From Rhodococcus sp. 1168 (lineage in GTDB: Bacteria > Actinomycetota > Actinomycetes > Mycobacteriales > Mycobacteriaceae): a stretch of DNA of 64,000 bases. The position numbers and the translations under genes are program-made. This document shows, in pieces, positions 30,470-40,242 of this stretch (the first letter of the stretch is position 1; every line of letters begins with the position of its first letter). The stretch spans positions 1 through 64,000 of the forward strand of contig NZ_MKKY01000070.1 of the NCBI RefSeq assembly GCF_002091955.1, given 5' to 3'. The notes below the pieces were generated by a model that was given only the letters and a program-made list of their open reading frames with translations, did no database searches and was not told where the DNA came from.

Positions 30470-31584
30470 TGAACCGAGCTATCCCGGACCATTCCGCCGA
30501 CCTGAACAGTGGGACGTTCGTGTTGTCCCGCAGCGACTACAACGTCGAAGCCAGGGGAACCGATCGTTGCTATCGGTCCATCCAGGACGCTGTCGAAGCT
30601 GTGCGTGCGGGGCACTCCGTCGTAGGGGCGCTACCGTTCGATGTCGCCGACCCAGCGGCACTGGTCGAGCCGCTCGAACTGACCCGGCGGCAGGGTCCGT
30701 GGCAGCCCTCGGGGACCGTGGTTCCACTGCCGAGCGTGCACATCGGTGGGCAGATCCCGTCCTCGGCGGTACACGTCGAACGGGTACGGGCACTCGTGGA
30801 TACGTTGCGAGCGGGCGCCGCGCAGAAAGTGGTCCTGGCGCGGTCACTGCAGCTGCATGCGGATGGACCGATCCCCCCACTTTCGCTTCTCGACTCATTG
30901 GTGCGTGCAGATCGACTCGGCAACGGTTTCGCCGTCGACCTGTCCGCAGCAGGCGGTGACTACTCGGGAAAATATCTGGTCGGCTCCAGCCCTGAACTGC
31001 TGGTACGACGCCACGGCACCACCGTCACCTGTCACCCGTTCGCCGGCACCGCAGCGCGTAGCGAAGATCCCCGGATGGACGCGGAGATCGCAGCACAATT
31101 GCAGGCGAGTACGAAAGACCAAGCCGAACACCGTTTCGTGGTCGAGGAAATTCGAGCGGCGTTGGAGCCGCTCTGCGCAGACCTCGACATCCCAGAACTG
31201 CCACAGCTCAGCAGTACTCCGCAGCTATGGCATCTCAGTACACCGATCACCGGCGTTCTCCGAGACGAATCAACAACCGCGCTCGAGGTAGCACTCGCCC
31301 TGCATCCGACGGCCGCCGTCGCCGGAGTCCCCCGCGCAGCGGCCATGGAAGCGATCGCACGCATAGAAGGAAAACGCGGCTTCTACGCCGGCACGGTCGG
31401 CTGGACGGACGGCACCGGAAACGGCGAATGGATGGTCGCGATCAGGGGGCTCGAGCTTGCAGCAGGCGGGCTCTCGGCCGTCGCAACAGCCGGCGGCGGG
31501 ATCGTCGGAGCATCCGATCCCGACGCCGAACTTGCCGAAACGACTGCAAAGTTCCGAACGATTCTCTCTGCCCTGGGCCTCTAA
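30469..31584 (+). CDS. Isochorismate synthase
   Basis: A 371-residue chorismate-utilising enzyme of the EntC/DhbC/MenF type. It has QKVVLARSLQL (residues 110-120), SSPELLVRR, CHPFAGTAARS, HPTAAVAGVPR and the closing GGGIVGASDPDAELAETTAKF with metal-binding acids. It converts chorismate to isochorismate for menaquinone, or for 2,3-dihydroxybenzoate siderophores made by some rhodococci. No men or dhb gene accompanies it, so the pathway cannot be chosen. It is coupled to the HAD phosphatase gene. Confidence 0.88.
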   Translation: MNRAIPDHSADLNSGTFVLSRSDYNVEARGTDRCYRSIQDAVEAVRAGHSVVGALPFDVADPAALVEPLELTRRQGPWQPSGTVVPLPSVHIGGQIPSSAVHVERVRALVDTLRAGAAQKVVLARSLQLHADGPIPPLSLLDSLVRADRLGNGFAVDLSAAGGDYSGKYLVGSSPELLVRRHGTTVTCHPFAGTAARSEDPRMDAEIAAQLQASTKDQAEHRFVVEEIRAALEPLCADLDIPELPQLSSTPQLWHLSTPITGVLRDESTTALEVALALHPTAAVAGVPRAAAMEAIARIEGKRGFYAGTVGWTDGTGNGEWMVAIRGLELAAGGLSAVATAGGGIVGASDPDAELAETTAKFRTILSALGL

Positions 31585-31614
31585 CCGAACCGGCAGTTGC
31601 GTGCGAACGAGCAG

Positions 31615-32874
31615 TCAGCCCAGCGCCTGCGCCAGATCTGCGATCAGGTCCACGGGGTCTTCGAGCCCGATCGAGATACGCACCACGCCGTCGGTAATGC
31701 CAACGGAGGCACGGCCTTCCTGGCCCATAGCGCGGTGAGTGGTCGTCGCCGGATGAGTGATGAGCGATTTCGCGTCACCGAGATTGTTCGAGATGTCGAC
31801 GATCCGTAGGGCATCGAGGAATTCGAATGCTCGCTTCTTCCCCTCGCCCTCTGCCGCGTCGAGCTCGAACGTGACGACGGTGCCGCCGCCGCTCATCTGC
31901 GACTTCGCCAGTTCGTACTGAGGATGCGACTCGAGGTAGGGGTACTTGACCCACGACACCGCCGAATGCCCTTCGAGGAACCGCGCGATCTCCAGCGCAG
32001 CCTGTGTGGAGTGCCGCACTCGCACCGGCATCGTCTCGAGCCCCTTGAGCAAAGTCCACGCGTTGAACGGACTCAGCGCTGGGCCGGTGTGGCGCATCAG
32101 ATTCTTCACCGGTCCGTCGATGTACTCGGCGGACCCGAGGATCGCGCCGCCGAGAACTCGGCCCTGACCGTCTATGTGTTTGGTGCCCGAGTAGACCACG
32201 ACATCAGCACCCAGATCGAGGCTCTTCTGCAATAGTGGAGTGGCAAAGACGTTGTCCAACACAACAGTTGCGCCCGCAGCGTGCGCAAGCTCTGATACCC
32301 GCACGACATCGACGAGTGACTGCATCGGGTTCGACGGCGTCTCGAAGAACACAGCAGTCGTCGGAACCGACAGCGCTTCTTCCCACTGATCGTTGTCCTC
32401 GCCGTCGACAAATACGGTCTCCACGCCCCACCGCGGCAGAATTTCGTTGCACACCACGAAGCACGATCCGAACAGACTGCGGGCGGCCACGAGGCGATCA
32501 CCCGCTTTCAACAATGCACCGAGCGCGGTGAAGACAGCCGACATTCCGCTCGAAGTACCGAAGCACGCCTCCGCGCCCTCGATCAGCCGCAATCGCTCCT
32601 CGAACATCTTCACGGTCGGGTTGCCGTACCGCGAGTAGACGAAATGATCGACCTCGCCCGTGAAGGCCTGCTCGGCGGCACCGGCACTTTCGTAGACAAA
32701 TCCGGAAGACAGATACAGCGCCTCGGAGTTCTCGTCGAAGCCCGAGCGCATCAAACCACCGCGGACCCCCAGCGTTCCCTGACCGACCCCCGTGGGCAAC
32801 GGCTTCTCGAAGCCGCCACCCTTCGGGATACCCGAGCTCTGCCCGCCATTCATCCGATTTCCCGTCTCGCTCAC
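31615..32874 (-). CDS. metZ: O-succinylhomoserine sulfhydrylase
   Basis: A 419-residue PLP enzyme of the Cys/Met metabolism family. The Schiff-base Lys is K232 in YSGTKHIDGQG. The PLP-binding SRYGNPT motif (81-87) and ETPSNP are present. It makes homocysteine from O-succinylhomoserine and sulfide, the direct sulfhydrylation route to methionine. The GTG at 32874 overlaps the rhodanese stop (GTGA), and the pair is the mycobacterial Rv0390-metZ arrangement, which supports MetZ over MetB. Confidence 0.92.
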   Translation of the reverse strand: MSETGNRMNGGQSSGIPKGGGFEKPLPTGVGQGTLGVRGGLMRSGFDENSEALYLSSGFVYESAGAAEQAFTGEVDHFVYSRYGNPTVKMFEERLRLIEGAEACFGTSSGMSAVFTALGALLKAGDRLVAARSLFGSCFVVCNEILPRWGVETVFVDGEDNDQWEEALSVPTTAVFFETPSNPMQSLVDVVRVSELAHAAGATVVLDNVFATPLLQKSLDLGADVVVYSGTKHIDGQGRVLGGAILGSAEYIDGPVKNLMRHTGPALSPFNAWTLLKGLETMPVRVRHSTQAALEIARFLEGHSAVSWVKYPYLESHPQYELAKSQMSGGGTVVTFELDAAEGEGKKRAFEFLDALRIVDISNNLGDAKSLITHPATTTHRAMGQEGRASVGITDGVVRISIGLEDPVDLIADLAQALG

Positions 32875-33284
32875 GACTGCCTCCAAGGCAAGCCTGCCGC
32901 ACGCCACCCTGTCGCGCCGCGATGGCCTTCGGCATCGGTTGCGCCCTCGAACCCATCGAGAATGTTGTAAGACGGGCCGATACCGGCAGCAGTGGCGGCG
33001 ATGGCGGCCCCGATGGATCGCTGCCCGGATCGGCACAGGAACACCACCGGACGTGAGCCGTCGACACCGGATTCCTTCAATTGATCGACGAAGCGTTCGT
33101 TGCGTGCACCATCCGGGTAGCTGACCCACTCGATGAGGTGCGTCGGCCGCTCGATCGTCGAGGTGTCCGGGACGCCGACGTATTGCCATTCCGCATGGGT
33201 ACGCACATCCACCAACACTGCATCGGGATCGCTGCGAAGCAGCTCCCAGGCTGCTCGAGGGGTTATGTCACCTGCATAAGTCAC
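32871..33284 (-). CDS. Rhodanese-domain protein
   Basis: A 137-residue single rhodanese domain with the active-site loop FLCRSGQRS, catalytic C84, and the N-terminal LVDVRTHAEW motif. It probably carries persulfide sulfur. Translation is coupled to metZ by a GTGA overlap, so it may deliver or detoxify sulfane sulfur near the sulfhydrylation step. That role is inferred from context. Confidence 0.92.
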   Translation of the reverse strand: MTYAGDITPRAAWELLRSDPDAVLVDVRTHAEWQYVGVPDTSTIERPTHLIEWVSYPDGARNERFVDQLKESGVDGSRPVVFLCRSGQRSIGAAIAATAAGIGPSYNILDGFEGATDAEGHRGATGWRAAGLPWRQS

Positions 33285-33321
33285 GGGTCAAGCCTTCCAT
33301 GTTCGATGGATTCGACATCTC

Positions 33322-33849
33322 TCATACGTTGCACACCAGCCATTGATCGCCGGAGCGAACGAACTTCCACTGATCGTCTGGCGTGGTGCCGGACTTCGTT
33401 TCCTTCGTCGGCACCGTCGCGACGCCCCGGTCACCGTTGACCTCATAATCGGCAGGTACGCCGTCGACCGTGGTCTTCCCGTTCTCCTGAACGTATTCGG
33501 CCCGGTCGGATCGGTACTGGTCGTCAGTGCCGCGGATGAGCTTCGCAACCTGGTCCGAACACGTCGCCGATCGCAGCAGCTCGGCGTCACCGGTGTTCTG
33601 CGCGTCGACGAAATCGGTGATGCTGTCCGTCATCAACTGTGCCTGGGTGATGTTCTTCTCCGCAGGTGCAAACTTGGCGGACAGAAAAATAGCAGCAAGA
33701 ATCGCAACCACTATCCCGGCTGCCAGCAGGAACGGCCATGCCGACGCCGGACGGCGTCCGCCTGCCCCAGATGCCGCTTCGGAAGCGTTGTTCTGCGCTT
33801 CCTCACGAGAATCGGCCCACTGTTGTCTTCGTTCACGCCACGACGCCAT
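33322..33849 (-). CDS. Membrane-anchored Rv0361-like protein
   Basis: A 175-residue protein. A charged, Gln/Ala-rich cytosolic stretch is followed by one membrane helix (about residues 38-60) and an exterior domain. That domain carries ITDFVDAQNTGDAELLRSATCSD and ends DQWKFVRSGDQWLVCNV, an NTF2/lumazine-like fold used by several mycolic-acid bacteria. Two Cys could form a disulfide. The protein encoded at 55713-56504 has the same layout. The ATG at 33849 was chosen because upstream codons are not protein-like. Function unknown. Confidence 0.75.
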   Translation of the reverse strand: MASWRERRQQWADSREEAQNNASEAASGAGGRRPASAWPFLLAAGIVVAILAAIFLSAKFAPAEKNITQAQLMTDSITDFVDAQNTGDAELLRSATCSDQVAKLIRGTDDQYRSDRAEYVQENGKTTVDGVPADYEVNGDRGVATVPTKETKSGTTPDDQWKFVRSGDQWLVCNV

Positions 33850-33997
33850 ACGACCAATCTTCCTTGTCTTTACGCTTCGAGGTTCGGCCGGGGTTGTCCT
33901 GTTGCGGGGCCGATCGGAATGTCGTCGCGCAGCGGAGTGTGGGAGAGCAGCGACGAATCCGGGCGGAGTCGACACGGGTGCGGCTTATTCGAACGAA

Positions 33998-34204
33998 ATG
34001 AGAATGGCCGCAAAGGCTCACGAGTCGGGTGTGGTCACCGACAGCACATATTGGTGCAGACACGACAGAAGTCGACGGCTATCCGCCGGACCAGAAATGT
34101 CGTGTGCACAGTGCAATTCCTACCTGGAACTGGGCAATAGCGCAATTTCGGAGATTCGTGCCGCTCATACCGCAGTGATGAGGACCACCCACCCCGTGAA
34201 GTGA
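33998..34204 (+). CDS. Small hypothetical protein with a CxxC motif before fprA
   Basis: An open frame of 68 codons ends just before fprA. Its last 35 residues, from an internal ATG at 34097, read like a real protein: CAQC then a helix ELGNSAISEIRAAHTAVMR. The earlier part has one further Cys (YWC). The true start may be 33998 or 34097; neither has a clear ribosome site. It could be a small metal-binding protein or a chance frame. The rest of 33850-33997 shows no gene. Confidence 0.4.
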   Translation: MRMAAKAHESGVVTDSTYWCRHDRSRRLSAGPEMSCAQCNSYLELGNSAISEIRAAHTAVMRTTHPVK

Positions 34205-34260
34205 TGCCTAATTTATGCTGGGGTATCCGTACCTCCCTCGACGAAGGTAGTTCGCTGCAC

Positions 34261-35646
34261 ATGACTGATCAGACCCGTCCACTTCGCGTCGCCATCGTCG
34301 GCGCCGGACCGGCAGGCATCTACGCCGCCGACGCACTCATGAAGTCCGACTACAACGTCGCCGGCCGCGGCGTCAGCGTCGATCTGTTCGAACGCATGCC
34401 CGCCCCCTTCGGACTCATCCGCTACGGCGTGGCACCCGACCACCCCCGCATCAAGGGCATCATCACCGCCCTACACAAAGTCCTCGACAAACCACAGGTC
34501 CGCCTCCTCGGCAACATCGACTACGGCACCGACATCACCCTCGATGACATGCGCCGCTTCTACGACGCCGTCATCTTCTCCACCGGCGCCAACGCCGACC
34601 GCGACCTCAACATCCCCGGCATCGACCTCGACGGCAGCTACGGCGCCGCCGACTTCGTTTCCTGGTACGACGGCCACCCCGACGTCCCCCGCACCTGGCC
34701 ACTGACGGCAGAGAAAGTCGCTGTCCTCGGCGTCGGCAACGTCGCCCTCGACGTCGCACGCGTCCTCGCCAAAACCGGTGACGAACTCCTCCCCACCGAA
34801 ATCCCAGCCAACGTCTACGAAGGCCTCAAGACCAACAAGGCCATCGAGGTCCACGTCTTCGGACGCCGCGGACCCGCACAAGCCAAATTCACCCCCCTAG
34901 AACTCCGCGAACTCGATCACTCCACCAACATCGAAGTAATCGTCGCCCCCGAGGACATCGACTACGACGAAGGCTCCGAAGCCGCACGCCGCGGATCCAA
35001 GCAGGTCGACATGGTCGCCAACACCCTCCAAGACTGGGCCATCCGCGACGTCGGCACCCGCCCGCACAAACTGTTCCTGCACTTCTTCGAATCTCCCACC
35101 GAAATCCTCGGCGAAGACGGCAAAGTCATCGGCCTGCGCACCGAACGCACCGAACTCGACGGCACCGGCAACGTCAAAGGCACCGGCAAATACAACGACT
35201 GGGACGTCCAAGCTGTCTACCGCGCCGTCGGCTACCTCTCCAAGAACATCGCCCAACTCCCCTTCGACGACCAAGCCGGCACCATCCCCAACGAAGCAGG
35301 CCGCGTTCTCGAATCGGCGCACTCGCACACCGCGGTACCGGCGACCTACGTCACCGGCTGGATCAAACGCGGACCCGTCGGCCTCATCGGCCACACCAAA
35401 GGCGACGCCAACGAAACCGTCGCCAACCTCCTCGAAGACGCACCGAACTTCACCGCCGCCCCCGAACCTACCGAGCAGGCCGTCACCGACTTCCTCGAGA
35501 GCAAGAAAGTCCCCTTCACCACCTGGGACGGCTGGTACCGCCTCGACGCCCACGAACGCAGCCTCGGCGAAACAGAAGGCCGCGAACGCGTCAAAGTCGT
35601 CGAGCGTGAAGACATGTTGAAGGCGTCCGAGCCGGACAAGGCCTAG
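34261..35646 (+). CDS. fprA: NADPH-ferredoxin reductase FprA (adrenodoxin reductase type)
   Basis: A 461-residue flavoprotein. The FAD motif IVGAGPAGIYAAD starts near residue 11. GLIRYGVAPDHPRIKG is a hallmark of adrenodoxin-reductase-like FprA. The NADPH motif is VLGVGNVALDVARVL, and GWIKRGPVGLIGHTKGDA closes the FAD site. It passes electrons from NADPH to ferredoxins for P450s or other reductive steps. The coding strand is strikingly C-rich with a strong preference for C-ending codons, more than its neighbours. The ATG at 34261 is preferred over one at 34201. Confidence 0.95.
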   Translation: MTDQTRPLRVAIVGAGPAGIYAADALMKSDYNVAGRGVSVDLFERMPAPFGLIRYGVAPDHPRIKGIITALHKVLDKPQVRLLGNIDYGTDITLDDMRRFYDAVIFSTGANADRDLNIPGIDLDGSYGAADFVSWYDGHPDVPRTWPLTAEKVAVLGVGNVALDVARVLAKTGDELLPTEIPANVYEGLKTNKAIEVHVFGRRGPAQAKFTPLELRELDHSTNIEVIVAPEDIDYDEGSEAARRGSKQVDMVANTLQDWAIRDVGTRPHKLFLHFFESPTEILGEDGKVIGLRTERTELDGTGNVKGTGKYNDWDVQAVYRAVGYLSKNIAQLPFDDQAGTIPNEAGRVLESAHSHTAVPATYVTGWIKRGPVGLIGHTKGDANETVANLLEDAPNFTAAPEPTEQAVTDFLESKKVPFTTWDGWYRLDAHERSLGETEGRERVKVVEREDMLKASEPDKA

Positions 35647-35647
35647 C

Positions 35648-35700
35648 GGCAGGTGAGTGGAAATACGCCTGAAGGACGTAATTCCACTCACATGCCTGCC
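35648..35700. terminator. Long hairpin between convergent fprA and SMP-30 genes
   Basis: A 53-base inverted repeat starts 2 bases after the fprA stop. The left arm is GGCAGGTGAGTGGAA and the right arm TTCCACTCA-CAT-GCCTGCC, with a 3-base bulge. It has no clear T-run, but its place between two convergent stops suggests a bidirectional terminator. Confidence 0.7.
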
Positions 35701-35719
35701 TAGTCGTGGGTCGCAGCCT

Positions 35720-36595
35720 TTATACCCGCACAGCCAGCAGTTTTCCTGCCGTCTCCACCTTGCGCTGATGTTCGTTGAAGTCGGGTGCGGCGCAGACGAA
35801 CAAGGTGCGGCCGTCGTCCCCACCGAGTCCGCAGGCAAAGACACCGGTATCGAATTCGAGCTGATCGATGATGCCTTTGCCGTGCGCGAGGTGAACCACA
35901 CGTTGACCGAGCGCGTCGGCTACCCACAGCGTTCCGTCGGTGTCGATACAGCACCCGTCGGCGGCTACGACCAGCTGCCCGAGTGCGGCAGTCACATCGC
36001 CCATGTCCGGGAGTTCGGCGAACTTCACCCAGTCACGCCGCTCCCCGAGCGATCCATCGGGACGAACCGCGAACGCACTCACGCGGTTGCCTATCGTCTC
36101 GTCGACGAGCAGTTCCCCGTCCTCGGTCATGGCCATCCCGTTGGGAAAGTACAGATCTTCCGCTGCGACGTGGACGGATCCGTCGGGATCGACCCGCAGT
36201 AGATCCGCCGTCGCGGGTGTCGCGAGATTCATCAAATCAAAGCCGAAATTGCCGACATACGCACGACCGTTGGCGTCGACCAGCATGTCGTTGAGGTTGG
36301 CACCGACGTACGAAGACAGATCGGCATGGACGACGAGGGTTCCGTCGTCCTCCCGCCGCAAAATCTTCTGATCGCGCATCGAAACCACGAGCAACCTGCC
36401 GTCGGGAAGCCACCCGAGCCCGGACGGCTGCTGCGGGACCTCTGCCTCGACGCGAACATCGGAGCCGTCGGCCTCGGCAGAGATCACCTGCTGGCTGTAG
36501 AAGTCCGATACCCAGATACGGCCGGAGTGCCAACGCGGACATTCCAAGTACGTGTAGTTCTCGAGGACAACTGTGACTTCGGGTTTCATGAACGC
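35720..36595 (-). CDS. SMP-30/gluconolactonase-family hydrolase
   Basis: A 291-residue beta-propeller protein. It has the family's LECPRWHSGRIWVSDFYSQQV near the N-terminus with the metal-binding Glu, NDMLVDANGRAYVGNFGFD, and PNGMAMTEDGELLVDETIGNRVSAF. It likely hydrolyses a lactone or related ester in the cytosol. The start is uncertain: ATGs at 36595 and 36589 are both possible and neither has a clear ribosome site. It is divergent from the amidohydrolase gene with a gap of 32 bases, so they share a promoter region. Confidence 0.83.
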   Translation of the reverse strand, partial: AFMKPEVTVVLENYTYLECPRWHSGRIWVSDFYSQQVISAEADGSDVRVEAEVPQQPSGLGWLPDGRLLVVSMRDQKILRREDDGTLVVHADLSSYVGANLNDMLVDANGRAYVGNFGFDLMNLATPATADLLRVDPDGSVHVAAEDLYFPNGMAMTEDGELLVDETIGNRVSAFAVRPDGSLGERRDWVKFAELPDMGDVTAALGQLVVAADGCCIDTDGTLWVADALGQRVVHLAHGKGIIDQLEFDTGVFACGLGGDDGRTLFVCAAPDFNEHQRKVETAGKLLAVRV

Positions 36596-36627
36596 CATCG
36601 AAACACACACCTGTCATGCTGTGAGGC

Positions 36628-37362
36628 GTGTTCGACGCTCATTTTCATATCATCGATCCCGCCTACCCTCTTGTGGAGAACAACGGATTCGTTCCGGAGC
36701 CGTTCACCATCGCCGACTATTCGGCCCGAATCGACGGCCTCGGCAGCACCGGTGGTGCCGTGGTCAGCGCTTCGTTTCAGGGCAGCGATCAGAGCTTCCT
36801 GGTTGCCGCGCTGGCGGCGTTGGGCCGAGGATGGGTCGGGGTCATTCAACTCGCGCCGGACGCCACCGACGAGGACATCCTCGCGCTCGACGACGCAGGT
36901 GTTCGTGCTCTTCGCTTGAATCTCCGGCGCGGCGCCACCGACATACAAACCCTGACCACGCAGGCGCGGCGCGCGTTCGACCTCGTCGGGTGGCCCGCCG
37001 AACTGTATGTCGATGCGTCCATGCTTCTCTCGCTCGAACCGATTCTGGCGAAGCTGCCCGCTGTCAGTATCGACCACCTCGGTATGTCGTCCAAAGGTCT
37101 GTCGTACCTGCTCAACCTGGTAGACCGAGGAGCGCGCGTAAAAGCAACAGGCTTCGGCAGAGTGGATCTCGACATCGTCGAGACCATGCGTCGGATTCAC
37201 GCGGTCGACCCGTCGGCACTGATGTTCGGAACCGATCTGCCCGGCACGCGCGCACCGCGTCCGTTCCTCGAATCCGATCTGAACCTCATCGCCGAAGCGG
37301 TCGGTGGCGACCTACCCGCGGTTCTCGACGGCAACGCGCGCGCCTGGTACCGCGTCACCTGA
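36628..37362 (+). CDS. Amidohydrolase-2 family TIM-barrel hydrolase
   Basis: A 244-residue protein that starts FDAHFHIIDP (metal-binding HxH). SIDHLGMSSKG lies mid-sequence and MFGTDLPGTRAPRPF near the end (metal-ligand Asp). These are the PF04909 landmarks of lactone hydrolases and decarboxylases. Pairing with the divergent SMP-30 lactonase hints at a sugar-lactone or dicarboxylate pathway. The GTG at 36628 fits the family start. Confidence 0.83.
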   Translation: MFDAHFHIIDPAYPLVENNGFVPEPFTIADYSARIDGLGSTGGAVVSASFQGSDQSFLVAALAALGRGWVGVIQLAPDATDEDILALDDAGVRALRLNLRRGATDIQTLTTQARRAFDLVGWPAELYVDASMLLSLEPILAKLPAVSIDHLGMSSKGLSYLLNLVDRGARVKATGFGRVDLDIVETMRRIHAVDPSALMFGTDLPGTRAPRPFLESDLNLIAEAVGGDLPAVLDGNARAWYRVT

Positions 37363-37370
37363 CCGACTCA

Positions 37371-37853
37371 TCAGAATGCGAGGACGGCGGAAAGCCAGAC
37401 CGCGCTTGCCAACAGAGCTCCCAACAGCTCGACGAGTATCGACAGCCCCGCGGCCTTGGTTGCATGAACCGTGGATTGCCATGCGGCGGAATGACTTCGA
37501 TGCCGGGGAAGTTCGGCGGCATAGACGCCGAGCACGAATCCGACGAACAGCCCGACCACCGGGATGACGAAAAAGCCGACGATGCCGAGCAACCCACCGA
37601 GGACCAAAGATCGCGTGGGAACACCGGCGTCGCGCATCCGCCTCCCGGGCCAGGTGTACTTGACGACGCCGCTTACCACGAGCAATACCGTCGCGATACC
37701 GAAGGCCGTCCACGCTGCGCTACCGCCGGTCAACAGCGCCCACACCCCGATAGCCGCGAAGATCAGGATCGTTCCAGGCAGGATCGGAACGACGACACCG
37801 ATCAAGCCCACTGCAATGACCAGGCCCACGAGCACTTCCGCGTAGCCGCTCAC
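37371..37853 (-). CDS. DUF456 membrane protein
   Basis: A 160-residue membrane protein of the DUF456 family. It has the N-terminal [21 protein letters not shown] segment and a Gly-rich [29 protein letters not shown] near residues 85-113. Four or five helices are visible. Function unknown. It overlaps the purT stop by 4 bases and is probably co-transcribed with it. Confidence 0.83.
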   Translation of the reverse strand: MSGYAEVLVGLVIAVGLIGVVVPILPGTILIFAAIGVWALLTGGSAAWTAFGIATVLLVVSGVVKYTWPGRRMRDAGVPTRSLVLGGLLGIVGFFVIPVVGLFVGFVLGVYAAELPRHRSHSAAWQSTVHATKAAGLSILVELLGALLASAVWLSAVLAF

Positions 37854-39037
37854 GTGACCGGGTGAACCTTTCCTGCGGCTTCGAAGGCCCTGGACCGGGC
37901 GGTGGCGATGTCCGCGGCTGTCGACACCGCAACACCCATCCGCCTGCGCACGAAACTCTCCGGCTTACCGAACAACCGAAGATCGGTTTCCGGCACGGCC
38001 AGCGCGTCCGCGACCCCTTCGAAGCTGATTCCGCTCGCGTCGACACCGCCGTAGATCACCGCCGAAGCTCCGGGAGAGAGGAGCGTCGTATCCACGGGCA
38101 GTCCGAGGATTGCTCGGGCATGCAGTTCGAATTCCGAGAGGCGCTGGGTGCGTAGGGTGACCAGGCCGGTGTCGTGTGGGCGAGGACTGACCTCGGAGAA
38201 GTAGACGTCATCCCCTTTGACGAACAGTTCGACACCGAAGACTCCGCGCCCACCGAGTGCAGTGGTGATCCGGTCGGCGACGTCTTTCGCACGCGCCAGG
38301 GCAGCGTCGGACATCGGCTGGGGTTGCCAGGATTCGACATAGTCCCCCGCTTCCTGCAGATGACCGATCGGCTCGCAGAAATCAGTTCCGGCAATCGAAC
38401 GGATGGTCAGAAGTGTTATCTCGTAGTCGAAATCGACGAAGCCTTCCACGATGACGCGACCGAGATCGACGCGGCCACCCTTCAGCGCGTACTCCCAAGC
38501 TTGTTCGACGTCTTCGGGTCCGTGAACTACCGACTGGCCCTTACCCGACGAGGACATCACCGGCTTGATCACCGAGGGAAAACCGATGTCGGACAGTGCC
38601 TTACGTACCTCGTCGAGTGAATCTGCGAAAGCGAAAGGTGAGGTGGGGAGTCCCAGATCTTCGGCCGCGAGCCGACGGATACCTTCGCGGTTCATCGTCA
38701 ACTGGGTTGCGCGAGCTGTCGGGATGACCACCGTGCGGCCACGCTGCTCCACCTCGGCGAGGGCGTCGGTGGCGATGGCCTCGATCTCGGGGACCACGAA
38801 GTCCGGTTGCTGGGCGTCGATCAGAGCCAGCAACTCTTCCGGGTCGCTCATGTCGATGGTGAAACAGTGGTGGGCTACCTGATGGCCAGGGGCGTTGTCG
38901 TAACGATCGACGGCAATCACCTCGACGCCGAGACGCTGGAACGCGATGATGACTTCTTTACCCAGCTCACCTGCGCCGAGCAGCATCACCCGCGTCGCAC
39001 CCGAGGTAAGAGGTGTGCCGATCCGTCCATATTCCAT
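37850..39037 (-). CDS. purT: Formate-dependent phosphoribosylglycinamide formyltransferase
   Basis: A 395-residue ATP-grasp enzyme. It has [41 protein letters not shown] in its first 60 residues, [13 protein letters not shown], and [14 protein letters not shown]. It formylates GAR using formate and ATP in purine synthesis, a folate-independent alternative to PurN. The ATG at 39037 has AGGTGAG 7 bases upstream and gives the family length; an ATG at 39064 is also in frame. purT lies near metZ in mycobacteria too. Confidence 0.94.
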   Translation of the reverse strand: MEYGRIGTPLTSGATRVMLLGAGELGKEVIIAFQRLGVEVIAVDRYDNAPGHQVAHHCFTIDMSDPEELLALIDAQQPDFVVPEIEAIATDALAEVEQRGRTVVIPTARATQLTMNREGIRRLAAEDLGLPTSPFAFADSLDEVRKALSDIGFPSVIKPVMSSSGKGQSVVHGPEDVEQAWEYALKGGRVDLGRVIVEGFVDFDYEITLLTIRSIAGTDFCEPIGHLQEAGDYVESWQPQPMSDAALARAKDVADRITTALGGRGVFGVELFVKGDDVYFSEVSPRPHDTGLVTLRTQRLSEFELHARAILGLPVDTTLLSPGASAVIYGGVDASGISFEGVADALAVPETDLRLFGKPESFVRRRMGVAVSTAADIATARSRAFEAAGKVHPVT

Positions 39038-39154
39038 TGCCGCGCTCACCTGCCCATTATCCATACCCCGACTACTTTGACGTCCAAGCACAAGTTAACC
39101 TCCAGACACCCAGTCGGCCTGCCGAACGAGCCGACCTGATCGGAACGAGGAAAT

Positions 39155-40231
39155 GTGTCGAGTAGCGGTGGACCACTCACGGGGCTTCGCGTCGTAGAAC
39201 TTGCTGGAATCGGACCGGGGCCGCACGCGGCGCTGCTGTTGGCGGATCTCGGTGCCGACGTCGTCCGAGTGCAACGCGCCGGGCAGATCGCCGAACACGA
39301 TCAGCAACTCCGTAGCCGAACTATCGTCGAAGCAAACCTCAAGGACCCGGCCGACATCGAGAAAGTCCTCGGCCTGCTCGAGCGTGCCGACGTCCTGATC
39401 GAAGGTTTCCGTCCCGGCGTCACCGAGCGTCTCGGCCTGGGGCCGGAGGATGTCCTCGCCCGTAACCCACGTCTCGTGTACGGCCGAATGACAGGGTGGG
39501 GACAGGAAGGTCCGTGGTCCGCGGCCGCCGGCCACGACATCAACTACATCTCCGTCACCGGTGTCCTGAACGCGATCGGGCGCAAGGGTGAGCGCCCCGT
39601 GCCACCGCTGAACATGGTCGGTGATTTCGGCGGCGGATCGATGTTCTTGATCTTCGGCATTCTGGCTGCACTGTTCGAACGCCAGACCTCGGGCAAGGGC
39701 CAGGTCGTCGACGCGGCGATGGTCGACGGCACCGCCGCACTCTCGCACATGATCTGGGGCCTACGCGGCATCGGAGCCTGGTCCGACGAGCGTGGGGTCA
39801 ACATGCTCGACACCGGATTTCCCTTCTACGACACCTATGAGACTTCCGACGGAAAGTACATGGCCGTCGGCGCGCTGGAACCGCAGTTCTTCGCCGAGAT
39901 GCTCAGGCTGCTCGAGCTCGATCCGGCCACGACCCCAGGTCAGGGTGAGCGGGACCGCTGGCCTGAGATGCGTGAACTTTTCACTGCCACCTTCAAATCC
40001 AAAAAGCGCGACGAGTGGACTGCGATTTTCGACGGCACCGACGCGTGCGTCTCACCGGTCCTGACATTCGCCGAAGCTCCCGAGCAGCGGCACCTGAAGG
40101 ATCGGGGCACGCTCATCGAGGTCGACGGCGTCACTCAGCATCGCCCGGCACCGCGTTTCTCACGCACCCCGAACGGCACCCCGACCGCTCCCCCGTCGAC
40201 CGCATCGGACGTCGAGACACTCTGGCGCTGA
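39155..40231 (+). CDS. CoA-transferase family III protein (alpha-methylacyl-CoA racemase type)
   Basis: A 358-residue family III protein with [32 protein letters not shown] at the N-terminus. [19 protein letters not shown], the [11 protein letters not shown] motif and [11 protein letters not shown] with the catalytic Asp of racemases are all present. [22 protein letters not shown] supports alpha-methylacyl-CoA racemase over a formyl-CoA transferase. It probably epimerises 2-methyl-branched acyl-CoA during sterol or branched fatty-acid breakdown. The GTG at 39155 follows GAGGAA. Confidence 0.88.
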   Translation: MSSSGGPLTGLRVVELAGIGPGPHAALLLADLGADVVRVQRAGQIAEHDQQLRSRTIVEANLKDPADIEKVLGLLERADVLIEGFRPGVTERLGLGPEDVLARNPRLVYGRMTGWGQEGPWSAAAGHDINYISVTGVLNAIGRKGERPVPPLNMVGDFGGGSMFLIFGILAALFERQTSGKGQVVDAAMVDGTAALSHMIWGLRGIGAWSDERGVNMLDTGFPFYDTYETSDGKYMAVGALEPQFFAEMLRLLELDPATTPGQGERDRWPEMRELFTATFKSKKRDEWTAIFDGTDACVSPVLTFAEAPEQRHLKDRGTLIEVDGVTQHRPAPRFSRTPNGTPTAPPSTASDVETLWR

Positions 40232-40242
40232 ACCTTTCTCGC

